A stretch of 64,000 bases of DNA from Ophiocordyceps camponoti-saundersi (nom. inval.) (Eukaryota; Ascomycota; Sordariomycetes; Hypocreales; Ophiocordycipitaceae). The translations under genes were made by a program, and so were the position numbers. The stretch is taken from contig PDHQ01000181.1 in the NCBI GenBank assembly GCA_003339415.1, positions 1-64,000 on the forward strand. The letters run 5' to 3'. The notes under the pieces are model-generated. The model made no database searches and was not told where the DNA came from. It saw only the letters and a program-made list of their open reading frames with translations. Below are positions 46,149-57,752 of this stretch, piece by piece (the stretch's first letter is position 1; each line of letters starts with the position of its first letter).

Positions 46149-48820
46149 ATGATCTCTGGCCGAGGCGGCTCTGGCGCCCGTGGTGGTCGCATCCGACCAC
46201 CCCGCCGTTTCGTTCGCGTGAGCAAAACGCTCCTTTGCGCCATCTTGTGCGAGTGCCTCTGCTAACTCTGGACTTCCCCTAGTCCAATGGAGAAGGTGCC
46301 GATTTCGACGATTGCTGGCACATGCTGGAGGAGGCTCTCCGCGATATCCACAACAAGTCCTCTGGCCGGCTTTCGTTTGAGGAGCTCTACCGGGCCGCCT
46401 ACAAGATTGTCCTCATAAAGAAGGGTGCCGTCCTATATCAGCGAGTCAAGCAGTTCGAGGAGCAGTGGTTTACAACTCACGTCATTCCAAAAATAGAATC
46501 TTTGGTGACCAAAAACCTCATCAACATTGGCGTCGACAGGTCGTCCTCCGTCAACGAGCGCCGACGCACGGGCGAGAAATTTCTGCTCGGCGTCCGTGAT
46601 ACTTGGCAAGATCATAATATGTCGATGAACATGACGGCCGACATTCTCATGTACATGGATCGAGGATACACGCAACAGGAGTCGAATCGGGTTCCCATTT
46701 TTACCACTACAATCGCCCTCTTCCGCGACCACATCCTGCGATCTTGCCTCAACGCCAACTCCAGCCAGCTAGTCATCGACCTCGTTATATCCATCATGCT
46801 GGATCAGATTGACATGGAGCGGGAAGGCGACGTCATCGATCGAAATCTGTTGCGGAGCTGCAGCCGCATGCTGAGCTGCCTCTACGAGGCGGAAGAGGAG
46901 AACGAGCTTAAGACGCTGTATCTGACCGTTTTCCAGCCTCGTTTCCTGGCAAGCAGTCATGATTTTTACAGCCGGGAATGCCTCCGCCTCCTGCGCGACG
47001 CCGACGCCAGCACCTGGTTGAGGCACACACAGCGACGGCTGAGCGAGGAGGTTGATCGGTGTGAAACGACGATCGAGTCGGAGACGCTCGTCCCCGTTAT
47101 GAAGGTCATTGACCTGACACTGATCGAGTCCCACCTCGATGAATTCCTCAGCATGGAGGGAAGCGGGCTGAGGTGGATGATCGACAATGACAAGGTCGAG
47201 GATCTATCGATACTTTACAGGCTCATCAGCCGGACAGACCCCAACAAGACGGCGCTACGCGACATGCTACAGAAGCGCGTCGTCGAGCTTGGCCTCGAGA
47301 TCGAGCAGGTATTGAAGAACACTGACTTCACCGGCCACTGTGATGAGGCCGGCGGCGGCGGTGGCGGCGGCGGCGGCGGCGAAGGGGCTGACAAGGCAAA
47401 CAAGACGCTCAACCAAGCCGCGCAGCAGACGGCGTCGGCCGTCAAGTGGGTTGACGACGTGCTACGACTCAAGGACAAGTTCGACAAGCTGCTGAGCGAG
47501 TGCTTCGACGACGACTTGGTGATCCAGACGGCCTTGACAAAGAGCTTCACCGATTTTATCAGGCTCTTTGCGCGTAGCTCCGAGTACGTGTCGCTCTACA
47601 TAGACGACAACCTCAAGCGCGGGATCCGCGGCAAGACCGAGGCCGAGGTGGACGAGGTGCTCGACAAGGCCATCGTCCTGATCCGCTACCTACCGGACCG
47701 GGACCTCTTCCAGACGTACTATCAGCGTCACCTCGGCAGGCGGCTGCTGCACGGTAAGTCGGAGAGCCACGACGTGGAGAAGCAGATCCTCTCGCGTATG
47801 AAGCAGGAGCTGGGGCAAGAGTTCACGAGTCGGTTCGAGGGCATGTTCCGCGACCTGGGGCTGTCGTCGGAACTGACGTCGGCGTACCGCGCCCACATGG
47901 ACACCGTGGGCGACGACGGGAACCGAGCCATGGACCTCAACATCAGCGTTCTCACCACCAACTACTGGCCGCAGGAGGTCATGGGCCGGCAGGCGTCGGT
48001 GAGCGATCGGTCGCGCGTGTCTTGCAACTTTCCGCACGAGGTGCGGCGGGTGCAGGCCAGCTTCGAGCAGTTTTACCTGGCCACCCGCAACGGACGCAAG
48101 TTGACGTGGGTTGCTTCGACGGGCAGCGCCGACATGCGGTGCACGTTCCCGGCCGTGCCGGGCAAGAGCGGGCCGTTGGCGCGCGAGCGGCGGTACGAGC
48201 TCAACGTGCCGACGTTTGCCATGGCGGTGCTGCTGCTCTTCAATGATTTGGACGAGGGCGAGAGCCTATCTTTCGAGGAGATTCAGGCCAAGACGGACAT
48301 TTCGACGTCGGACCTGATGCGAACGCTGACGGCGGTGGCGGTGGCGCCCAAGTCGCGAGTCTTGGTCAAGGAGCCGGCCAATAAGTCGGTCAAGCAGGGC
48401 GACCGATTCTCCTTCAACGCCAGCTTCCAGAGCAAGGCGGTGCGGATCAAGGCGCCCATCATCAGCGCCGTATCCAAGGCGGAAGACACGCAAGAGCGGA
48501 AAACGACGCAGGAGAAGACGAACGAGTCGAGGGCGCACACGGTCGACGCGGCCATTGTGAGGATTATGAAGTGCGTTTCTTTTCCCCTCTCTTCCTTTTC
48601 CTTCTTCCCCCTCTTGGACTTGTTTGCTGACCCGAGACTCGACAGGTCGCGTAAGCAGCTGAGCCACACGCAGCTCGTCAACGAGGTTATCGGACAGATG
48701 TCAGCGCGCTTCAAGCCCGAGGTGGCACTGATCAAGAAGCGGATCGAGGATCTGATTGGGCGAGAGTATCTCGAACGGCCGGACGAGGAAGCGCCAACGA
48801 TGTATCGCTATGTGGCATGA
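46149..48820 (+). CDS. cul3: Cullin-3
   Basis: Three exons (46149-46217, 46283-48570, 48646-48820) give 843 aa. Cullin-3 scaffolds BTB-protein ubiquitin ligases. Exon 1 encodes an RG-rich opening (MISGRGGSGARGGRIRPPRR). Cullin repeats follow from FDDCWHMLEEAL, with the BTB-contact helices in the first repeat; the cullin homology domain includes YQRHLGRRLLHGKS and LTTNYWPQEVMG. The C-terminal winged helix carries the neddylation motif IVRIMKSRK, whose Lys codon is split by intron 2 (AA|G). A Gly run near 47352-47382 is an expanded loop. The upstream start is chosen because exon 1 joins in phase 0 with the conserved N-terminus. Confidence 0.95.
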
Positions 48821-49321
48821 AAGGAATCTCGGCAGGTTTAAGGGTTTTATGAAGGATAAGATGCATCAGGCATAAATGGCGTCTTCGTCTTGTAACAGCG
48901 AACTTTTGCTAAGCGTTTATTTTACTTTGATTCTATTTTGCTTGATACTCAAGGATTCTCGAGGTCTGCTTCTAGATGAGAAGATGGCTTAGATTGATTG
49001 AGTTGCTGCCTGATGGGTGAAGTCGAAAATGAGATAGGGGGCAGCAGTATACGGAGTAGTAAAGGTAGGTAGGTAGTAAGCAATAAGGGGAGACGAGGTC
49101 TCGTCCGAAGATCGGAAGTCGGCCCGGCCGGCGATCGGACCGGGTTTTTTCTCGCCCCGGCTCCGGGGTTTTTCCCACCTCGATCGTCCATGACTACCGA
49201 CCTACCTGGGTCTATCCAACGTCGTCTTCTTCACGATAGATCAGAAAGTCGCCAAACCCCGCACATATCGTTCTACTACTATCGACCGAGACGATAACAT
49301 CTACAGCCGATTTCCAGAACA
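48821..49321. other. Spacer cullin-3 / FAHD1
   Basis: Cullin-3 3' flank and the short promoter of the hydrolase gene. A GGTAGGTAG tract and a TACGGAGTA unit lie near 49050-49075. No gene is seen. Confidence 0.5.
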
Positions 49322-50226
49322 ATGGCGATTCTCCAACGGGTCATACTGGAGGCGGAGACGCTGGCTCTCAAACGAGCGGGCAAAGTCGTCTGCATCGGAC
49401 GCAACTACGCGTAAGAGACAACAAGCAGAAAAAGATGGACGCGCGAACAGAAGGACACTGGCTAAAAAGGGAAAGCTTCTTGGGGAGAAGCGGGACAGAG
49501 ACCACATAAGCGAGTTGCGCAACGCGACGCCTCGACAACCGTTCTTCTTCCTCAAGCCTCCTTCTTCGATCCTTTTGCCGGGCCAGGGCCCCTGTGTGCG
49601 ACCGCGGGGGGTGCAGATGCATTTCGAGGTTGAGCTGGGTCTCGTCATGGGGAAGAGGGTTAGGGATTTGGCTGCTGATGATGTGGGGGGTGCCTTGAAG
49701 GCGATTCGAGGTGTGTTTTTTCGGGACTCTATCCTATCTTGTTCGACGGGCGAGGAAAAGGGAGGAAACGTTTATGCTAAGGGCGTGAGGGTTTACAGCT
49801 TACGTGGTGGCGATTGACATGACGGCGCGAAACGTACAGGACGAGGCGAAGAAGAAGGGCCTTCCGTGGAGTATTGCCAAGGGATTCGACACCTTCCTCC
49901 CCGTGAGCAGGGTGATTGGCAAGGAATCTATTCCCGATCCGCAGGCGGTTGAACTCTTCCTCGACGTCAATGGACAGTCGCGTCAGAGGGGGTCGACGGC
50001 GTTAATGCTGCATCCCATTCCGCGGATCCTTAGCGATATCTCTCGGGTCATGACGCTGGATGAGGGAGACGTCGTCTTGACGGGTACGCCGGCGGGGGTC
50101 GGGCCCGTGGTGCCGGGGGATGTCATGCGGGCTGGGGTTGTGGTCGAGGGGCGGGAGGTGGAGGATGGGGGGATCGAGGTTGCTGTTGAGGAGTCGGCGT
50201 CTTCATATGTGTTTAAGGAGACATGA
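49322..50226 (+). CDS. Fumarylacetoacetate hydrolase-family protein (FAHD1-like)
   Basis: Three exons (49322-49410, 49499-49710, 49799-50226) give 242 aa. FAHD1-type enzymes are oxaloacetate decarboxylases/acylpyruvases. Seen: the opening GKVVCIGRNYADH, the metal-binding E-x-E in HFEVELGLVMGK, Asp in AIDMTARN, and the closing GDVVLTGTPAGVGPV loop. Start and splice sites restore the family alignment at both joins (Ala codons split). No clear mitochondrial presequence is visible, although the family is often mitochondrial. It converges with the 3-hydroxyanthranilate dioxygenase gene, 142 bp between stops. Confidence 0.92.
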
Positions 50227-50368
50227 ATTCACGAATGTATGTATGTATATTGTCTGTAGAGGACGGTGTGATTCTGGTACGGAAATGGTGAAGATGGTGG
50301 CGGTGTTCATCTGTATACGGGAAGGACTTCGCCGCAGCAACCCGTACAGAAGAAATGAACCCTCACCC

Positions 50369-51147
50369 TCAGCCCGTTCCCGACTCAAGGTTCGGATCAC
50401 GAATAGACCCAACCGGGGGCGCAGCATCAGCCAACCTCCCACACTGATGACAAGTCCTCTTCTCCTCATCAGCAGCAAAGTTCTGCACAGCGACCTTAAT
50501 CTGCGACCCCAAATCCGTACAATGGAAAGCCGCCTCATGAACGACAACGCCGCCCTCACAAGAAGCGCAATACCAACGCAGTCGATCGACCGAGCCCTCC
50601 GGCCTGGGCAACTCGATGACTATGCCGACGGTGTTGGCGAACCGGACCGGGTTGTGCGGCACGCCGGGCGGGAGGAGGAAGAAGCTACCCTCGTGGATGA
50701 CGACGTCTCGGAACTTGGTGCCGTCTTCCACCACCTTTAGCAGCATCGCTCCGCGGTACTGGTAGAACCATTCTGGGGTTTCGTTTATGTGGTAGTCTGT
50801 TCTAGCGTTTGGACCGCCTACGATCTTTTTTTTTTTGTTATAGGCACATTTGTGTATGTGTTGTGTTTTTGGTCGTTTTTTTTTGTGTTGTAGGGTTTTG
50901 ATGGTGTTTGCGTGAGTTTGTGCGTTTATGAAGGAAAAGGGGGGAAAATTCGTGGAATGGATTCATACCATGACGGTCATGTCTTTGTCGTAGACGCAGT
51001 AGTTGTTTATAGGTGGTTGGAGGAGGGAGGCGTTGTCTTTGAGCCTGGGTAGAGACGTTGGGGGGTTAGTTTTTCTCAGAGAGGATGGAGAGACATTGAT
51101 GGTTCTTTTCCTTGCCATTTGGGAAGGTTGATTGGAGGAGAGAGCAT
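50369..51147 (-). CDS. bna1: 3-hydroxyanthranilate 3,4-dioxygenase
   Basis: Three exons (51147-51116, 51044-50969, 50824-50369) give 187 aa. The enzyme opens the ring of 3-hydroxyanthranilate in the kynurenine route to NAD in the cytosol. Diagnostic stretches: PPINNYCVYDKD, VGGPNARTDYHINETPEWFY with the Fe-binding His and Glu, LLPPGVPHNPVRF with the second His, and two CxxC pairs (CASC, CHQC) that bind a second metal in fungal and bacterial forms. Intron 1 is best read as GC-AG (donor GCAAGG, 71 nt, perfect CTAAC branch site), giving the family motif LPKWLKDNASLLQ. A GT-AG alternative 22 bases downstream is also in frame but inserts seven foreign residues. Confidence 0.92.
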
Positions 51148-51848
51148 GTTTTTTTTTTTCTTTTCGTCCGGTGTCTCTTTCTTTATCGTCTTGTTTGAAT
51201 TTTGGGTTTTTGATATAGATTCGATGGTTATAGCGTTGAAGATTAGAGATGGATACGTGTAACGAAGAGATAATCGTAATCCCCTATATAGAGATGAGAT
51301 GAGATGGGATGATGATGACGAGGAGGGGAGGTAAGTTTGCTTCGTCATGCTGACATAACGGCCAACTGCTGCTGCTGATGCTCTGCTGCTCAGTGCCGGT
51401 AGAGCTCAAGCCGCTAAATGTACACCGACATGCACGCTTAGCTGGGCTTATCGGCGCGCAAAAGTCTATTATTCGCACAGCTCGTCTACAGCGGAGGCAA
51501 CGGGGTCGTGTGACCCAGCCTTAGCAGGCAAGACGCACATAGCGGGTAGACTTAAGCGGGTAGACTCAGGCTCTTAGCAGGGGGCCCCTTGCGAAACATG
51601 CTCAAATCCCCGTGCGTCCGTTATTCTTTTAGTGGTGGTGGTGGTGGTGGTGGTGGTGGTGGGGGGGGGGGGAAGGTGGCATTATATAACATAACCGTCC
51701 GAGTACCGATAACCGATTACCCACCTCTCTCTCTCTCTGTCTCTCTTTCTCTCTCTGTCCCATCCCCTTCTTCTTCAACTTGACTCTCTTGTCGGGTGAA
51801 ACAAGGGCTGCTGACGACGACGACGACTTCTTCATCTCCCACAACACC
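51148..51848. promoter_or_regulatory. Divergent region dioxygenase / copper transporter
   Basis: 701 bp between divergent starts. Contains a T-run near 51149-51158, a (GGT)n array passing into a G-run at 51634-51672, and CT repeats at 51727-51756. A copper-response element was not recognised. Confidence 0.4.
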
Positions 51849-52754
51849 ATGGACCATTCACACATGGACCACGGCGGAAGCCATCACCACGATGACGGAA
51901 TGTGCAGCATGAACGTACGTCTCTCTACACCACACCACACCACACTACACTACACTACCCACTACCCACTACTACTACACTGCCCACTTGACAAGCTGCA
52001 CGAACAACTCACCATCCTCTCCTCGCCCTTACAGATGCTCTTCACATGGGACACGACGAACCTCTGCATCGTCTTCCGCCAATGGCACATCCGCTCAACC
52101 GCCTCCCTCATCTTCTCCCTTCTAGCCGTCGTCCTTCTCGCCATGCTATACGAAGCCCTGCGCGCGCTATCACGAAGGTTCGAGGCCGGTCAGGAACGGC
52201 GCATCGCCGCCATGCCCAGTCAGTCTCTCTCTCTCTCTCTCTCTCCCCCTCGCTCTCTCTTTTCTTCTTTTTCCCTTTCCTTTCTTTGAAAATAGCCGCT
52301 TCCTTGCTTTTTGCGCCTCTTTACTTTGGTGCCAAAATGCTGAACCAAAAATACCTTTCCTCTCTCTTGTTGTTTTTTCCCTCCCCTTTTCATCTTCCCT
52401 CTACCGTCGCTTTATAAGAGAAAAAGACGACGATGATGAAAGTCATCTCCGCCCTGCTGAGACCACCCCCTTTCTGCGTCCAGGGCAGAACCACTATCAG
52501 GCCAGTCAACGCGCCCAGGTCATCAAGTCCCTATTCTACGCCCTACAAAACTTTTACGCCTTTATGCTCATGTGAGTTTTCCCGAATCAACTCTCTCCCT
52601 CCCCCCCGGCGCTAAGAGAAGATGCTTCTCGAAAAGGCTCATCTTTATGACTTACAACGGCTGGGTCATGATCGCCGTCTCCCTCGGCGCCTTCTTTGGA
52701 TACTTCCTTTTCGGACAGGCGACGTCAGCCACCAAGGACAACGCCTGTCACTAG
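51849..52754 (+). CDS. CTR-family copper transporter
   Basis: Four exons (51849-51914, 52035-52218, 52421-52571, 52637-52754) give 172 aa. CTR proteins form trimers that import Cu(I) across the plasma or vacuolar membrane. The N-terminus is Met/His-rich (MDHSHMDHGGSHHH, then MCSMNMLFTW). Three membrane segments follow: TM1 in exon 2 (ASLIFSLLAVVLLAMLYEAL), TM2 with the pore motif M-x3-M (MLIFM), and TM3 with the packing motif GAFFGYFLFG. An acidic loop (EKD4E-like) lies between TM1 and TM2. Intron 2 is 202 nt and its acceptor (GAG) is weak, so that border is uncertain. Size favours a Ctr2/Ctr3-type member. Confidence 0.9.
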
Positions 52755-52889
52755 AACCTCCGTCGCCAGCGTGTTTTTCAAGGGTATTCATAGCGAACCT
52801 GTCTTTTTGTTGCTTCTTGATCATTCTATATTCATTATACCAATATGACGACTCATTCTACACACACACACACACACACACATCATATA

Positions 52890-54224
52890 TCACATCTTGG
52901 CCGGCCCGCCGTCGCCCACGTCATGCCCGCGTACATCATCAAGCGCTCCCTCGGCCATAGCAGTCATGATGACGTCAAAGTCACCAAAGGACTCGTTATG
53001 CTCCATTTCGGGCTTCTCGTCGTAGGCAATCCGCGCAGCGTCGACCAACAACCGGCCCGTCATGCCCCAGACTTTGAGTCTCCCATCAAAGCGCTCCTCC
53101 TCGTCAGAGACCGCGCCAAGGTCTGCACCGCCGCCGCCGCCGCCGCCGCTGCTCGCGCTACTACGGCGCCGAGGCCTCATGACGCGCTGGTTATTGACCG
53201 GCACGTAAAAGTTATGAGAGCGCCAGGAAATATTCTTCCAACTCGTCCACGTGCCGTCGTACCAATGGCCCGGCGGTAGCAGCTGGCCCGGCGGCGGAGG
53301 CAGATCGTCGACCTTGAGGAAGTTGTAGAGCGGCGCGCTGAAGAGGGCCGCCACCTCGCGCGCGTCTAGGCGCGGAATCATGGACTCTTCGACTAACAGA
53401 GATTCGTCTTGCCCTCGGTCGGACGAGGACCGATCGGCGTGTAGAAAGGCGACGCAAGGACGGACCACGAGGTGCGTTCGAGCGAGGGAAGGCGGCAGCA
53501 GACAAAGCGGTTCGATGCGAAACGGAGACGGAAGTCGGTCGTCGTCGATGGGGAGGCCTATTTCCTCAAACGCTTCGCGGCGAGCGATTTGGACTGTGAG
53601 CAGATTAAAAAGAGAGATGAGAAAGCTGTTCTCTAAGGGTTTCCTTTTTCTTTTTCATTCTCCGCGTCTTTCTCAAGTTCAACACGGTGTTTTTTTCCTT
53701 CTAATGTTTCGGCAGTGACATACAAGGCGTCTCGTCTTCGTTATCCGCCTTCCCGCCAGGCAGAGCCGCATGGCCGGAGAAGTTGCGCAGCGACGCGGCG
53801 CGCATGGTGATGACGACGCGGAGGTCTCCCATGCGATCTGCGTAGAGCAGCACCAGCACCGCTGCTCGTTTCCTCGTTGGGAGGGCGTCCCATAGCGGGA
53901 AGGGGGGGGGACGGTAGGATCGGAGACGATTGATGGCTGCCTTTTTATTTCCGCCCTCATATCATTAGCTCTTCTTGTTCTCTGTACAGAGTATGTATGG
54001 GGAGAGAGAGAAGAAGATGAAGAAGGGAAGCAGGTGAAGATCAACCGTACGGATGAGGCGGCGTTGAGCGCGGCCATGGTCGAGGCCTCATAGTAGAGCG
54101 ACGCCGATGCCTCCTGTAGCAGGAGAGGGGAGGCGAGGAAGGCTTCTTCGTATTCGTCTGCTGCGCTTTCGGATTGGCTTTTACGGGAGTCTTGTTGTGG
54201 TGGCTGCTGAGGCTCGAGTGACAT
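52890..54224 (-). CDS. Nudix hydrolase, CoA diphosphatase (Pcd1-like)
   Basis: Three exons (54224-54051, 53940-53724, 53593-52890) give 364 aa. Pcd1-type enzymes cleave CoA and its oxidised derivatives, usually in peroxisomes. The signature LRNFSGHAALPGGKADNED precedes a Nudix box that is completed across intron 2: GGKADNEDETPF, then REAFEEIGLP with the REx2EE metal ligands. The N-terminal 58 residues are Gln/Glu-rich; the C-terminal half has a His-Asn-Phe-Tyr-Val-Pro stretch typical of the family and an Arg/Ser/Gly-rich insert (near 53125-53180). The last residues (PAKM) do not form a clear peroxisomal signal. It converges with the CTR gene, 135 bp between stops. Confidence 0.92.
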
Positions 54225-55307
54225 CGTGGGGAGAGGGGGGGAGAGGCGGGGGAGGAGGGAAGTGGTAAAGGGGAGGTCGTTGAGAGAATGACCTCGGTCC
54301 GCGCTGACGGCGGACTACGGAGAGGCCGTGCGAGTTAACACTGTCTTGCTGGTCGCCCTGATCTCGCATTATCGGACGATGAGGGTGAAGCTCATCCGCA
54401 CTGTAACTCTCTGCAATCCGATACCACCTTGTCGGAAAGAAAGGACCCCCTCATCATCACATGACTATGAGTAATACTATGTAAGAGCCCGCAGGATATC
54501 TTTTAGCAAAGAGCTGGCTAGGAAACTAGTCTCCCTATTTTCTCAGAGCCATTCTCACGAAGGACCCGTTATTTGTGTACACCTAGGTATATGTAGGTAT
54601 ATGAGGAAGGCCTCCGAGCCTTAGGGAGCGGACTCCAGAGCTCTCACTTCACACACACACACACATAGCTACCCGTAGGCCGTAGGGACTGAGGCTCGGG
54701 TGTTTCTCGCCTAAATCGGTCCCTTGTTTTTGGCCCACTGTACGGATAGGCGAGGAACACCCGAGCCTCAGTCCATGTGGGTACCTGCACGGGCACTCAC
54801 ACACACAAATCAATCACCCCACTCATTCTCTATCCCACGTGACCTTCTGATTACGACAGAATCCCTCTGGGCTTCTGGCATGCCACTTGACCCTAACCGT
54901 ACCTAGGGTAGTAGGTAGGGGATCACGCCTAACGTGTGAGATGTATTAGCCTCATACTCATCTTCCTCACGATATTAGTCGTGAGCAATTGAGTGACCAA
55001 CAGCTATGACTCCAGATTAGTCGTGATTAACATCACATGTATTGCGGCTACGGATACACTGATACATACATAAAGTTTCACATACCTATGTACATGTGCA
55101 ACAGCCTGATAGGTGAGGGTAAGCACATATGACTGTGAACAAGGCATCATCAGTTCATCAATATCAAACACACAAGGGATGAACAAGCAATCTTGCCGCT
55201 CCTATTGTGAAAACCGCCGTCGACTGTACCGACGTTGTGCGTGCTCTCACACACTTACAAACAGTCAGACAAAAGAAAGACGCTTAGAAGACCGAATCTC
55301 CTCCCAT
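54225..55307. other. 1.1-kb spacer
   Basis: Contains the Nudix promoter and the 3' flank of the next minus-strand gene. It holds the foldback at 54686-54774 and a (CA)n tract near 54650-54665. No gene was recognised. Confidence 0.5.
54686..54774. repeat. 89-bp foldback (28-bp arms)
   Basis: Arms 54686-54713 and 54747-54774 are reverse complements with one mismatch, separated by 33 bases. Either a tiny inverted-repeat element or a stable hairpin if transcribed. No target duplication was seen. Confidence 0.65.
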
Positions 55308-56342
55308 TCACGACGCTATCCTCCTCGTATGCCTCCTCCACCTCTCCTCCGGCCCACGACTCCTCAACCTCGCCCTATCCCTAGCATTCTGAAGCAAGCC
55401 CCTAACCTGCCCCGTGCGCGACCCTCCTCCCTCATCCTGCTCGCGAGCCGTCTTCACAAGCCACCGATCGACAGAGAGGTTCTCATCCGAAGAGTAGTAG
55501 TAATCGCCGTCAAAGCCGCCGCCGCCGCCGCCGCAAACCTCCTCATCCTTCTTCCTCTTAGTTGAAGCCGACGTCGTCGTCATCGTCCGTCCGACCGGTT
55601 GAGAGGCGGTGCGTCGTCGAGGCAAGAGTCCGACTCCGCTCATGACGAGACCTGCTGCCCCCGCCCCGAGCGAAGGTCTCCTCCGAGCGATTCTGCATCG
55701 CTCCGCGCTCTTCTCCATCATCGTCATCTTGTCCAGTCGAGGCTTTTCAACGGCTGCCAGCTCCGTCGCGATCCGGTGGTACTCGCCCGCCGCCTTGCTG
55801 TCGGTGAATTGTCCGTAGGCCGGGTCCCATCGACTGACGGACGACACATCACCACCGCCACCGTCACCGCCTTGTCGTAAGGCCAACCGTTTGACTCCCA
55901 CAGGCGAAGGTGAAGAAGACGAAGCTGGAGTCCACTCCGCTCCCACCGCTTCCAACAACGGAAGCAGACTGAACCAGTCCTCCTCCTCCCATTTCTGACT
56001 GTATTCGCTCGATCTGTCCGAGGAAGCGACGGAGCAATCATCCGTCACGAACACGTCGTACCCCGTCAGTTGCTGAATCTTGTACGACGACCGCCTCCGC
56101 CCTTGAGACCGAGGCGTCATCGACTCTCCTCCTGCTTGACGTGGACGACAAGGTGTAGCCTCCAGCTCTACCGGCGCCGCCTCCCACGACATCTTCACCG
56201 ACGGACTCTTCCGCTGCTTCGACCTCAGGTTGAGCGGAAGCGGCGGCAATGGCTTGTGCGCGTACAGCTCGACCAGTGCCGGCGCCGCCACGTCAAAGGG
56301 TGGCGGCGTTGCGATGGCTCGCCGTGGAATCGTGGCTGTCAT
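55308..56342 (-). CDS. Unrecognised fungal protein, 344 aa
   Basis: A single exon with no known domain recognised. The start at 56342 is preferred; the frame stays open upstream to an ATG at 56423, but that extension is leader-like. Visible parts: an N-terminal Pro-rich patch (KPLPPLPLNLRSKQRK), a central tract with Tyr- and Ser-rich sequence before a Trp-Phe pair (EEEDWFSLLPLLEAVGAEW), a motif-like AYGQFTDSKAAGEYHRIATELAAVEK helix, and a basic Arg-rich C-terminus. Codon use matches neighbouring genes, and the constrained-looking helix argues for a real protein. A function cannot be assigned. Confidence 0.65.
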   Translation of the reverse strand: MTATIPRRAIATPPPFDVAAPALVELYAHKPLPPLPLNLRSKQRKSPSVKMSWEAAPVELEATPCRPRQAGGESMTPRSQGRRRSSYKIQQLTGYDVFVTDDCSVASSDRSSEYSQKWEEEDWFSLLPLLEAVGAEWTPASSSSPSPVGVKRLALRQGGDGGGGDVSSVSRWDPAYGQFTDSKAAGEYHRIATELAAVEKPRLDKMTMMEKSAERCRIARRRPSLGAGAAGLVMSGVGLLPRRRTASQPVGRTMTTTSASTKRKKDEEVCGGGGGGFDGDYYYSSDENLSVDRWLVKTAREQDEGGGSRTGQVRGLLQNARDRARLRSRGPEERWRRHTRRIAS

Positions 56343-56925
56343 GTCGGCCCAAAGAGGTGGTTGTTTATATGTGTGAAGGTGTATAAACCGTATGACCGAG
56401 ATGTGTACCTCTGATCCATCCAAAGACGTAAAACATATGCTTTCGAAGATTTCGACTGTTTGTCTTTTTTGTTTGCCAGACCTATATTCAGGGGAAAGGG
56501 GGGGGACAAGGAAGGAAAGAGAAAGGAAGTGGGAAAAGAGAGGGAGAGAGGGGGGGACAGAGGGACAAACAAAGCCCCGAGATCAAGTAGAAACGGGCGA
56601 ACCAGAACAATAGAGGATAGAGGAGCTAGAACCGTATTAACTAGTTACAATAGGCCAGGGGGGGGGGGGGGGGGGGGGGGGGGACCAGCGCCAGAAAGGA
56701 ACAAAAAAAGAGGGGGGGGGGAGGGGAGAAGGAGGAGGCTAAACGAGGGAGAGAAGCGAGCCACACCACAGGGAGGAGNNNNNNNNNNGGGGGGGGAAGA
56801 CGCGCTGCTGAAGGCGGCAAATGAACGGGGGGGGGGGGGGATGATGCAGGGCCGTATACCGGGAAGTGAACAGGCCATCACCCATGTTAGTATATGCACG
56901 CTCAGAGAGAGAGAATGAGTGAGAG

Positions 56926-56974
<49 letters not shown>

Positions 56975-57752
56975 AAAAGAAGGATGGTGGCATTGCATGT
57001 AAATTGTATTGTATCATGTTTTATTCGCAGAAACCACACAAGGCTGCATCGTCTCGACCACTTTGCAGGGAACCGGGTCTCGCACCGTAGCCCCCACGGC
57101 TGAGAGGTGAGCTGGCCTGAAGGGGCACCGATAACGAAAGCTGACCCCCATCCCGCTCTCGACTCATCGGACACTCCGATCGTTGTCGAGATGTTACGGA
57201 AACATCATGGTCCGCCCCATTTCGGTTCACTTCGACCCATATTCGAATAAACTGACCGCTGGACCCAGGCCCCCGGCTCGATCCGAGGAGCTGAATGAGC
57301 TGGGCCTGAGCCGCCGGCACTTGTTGATCGCCAATGGTGCCTGACCCATCCCGGCCTCGACTTTGTATGTACATCGCTTCTCACAGCTGGCTGTCGCTAG
57401 CGCGAGAAACGATCCTGGCCGATCGGAGACGGAGTCTGACCAGGGGGGGGTGGGTTGAAGGTGGTGGCTCCCGCGACGCCCGTCCACCCGTCCACCCGCG
57501 GACCTGTTCGTTTCGGATGACGACATCTGACGGGGAAATCCATCAAATACCTGACCGGCTGCTGGCGCTAAGCGTCGGAGCCGTCGTTCGTCGCCGAGCG
57601 TCGCCGAGCAGGGTCTTCAATCTTCATCGTGTCAACCAAAGCTCATCCCCCCCTCCCGTCGGCCCGGACGCTGGCCACATGGACGCCATGTGCTCTCTCT
57701 TGATGGCGATTATCATCTCAGAGGTCCTCGTCTCTTTTTCTCCATCGGTCCC
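56343..57752. other. 1.4-kb spacer with G-run, short gap and GA repeat
   Basis: Contents: a run of 26 G at 56658-56683, a 10-base N gap at 56779-56788, and (GA)n at about 56929-56971. ORFs on both strands in 57021-57750 lack domains and are probably 3' flank of the EXS gene. No gene was recognised. Confidence 0.5.

Noticed and set aside
52862..52882. (CA)n tract as a recombination or regulatory site
   Set aside because: A short dinucleotide repeat in a 3' flank; nothing beyond simple sequence.
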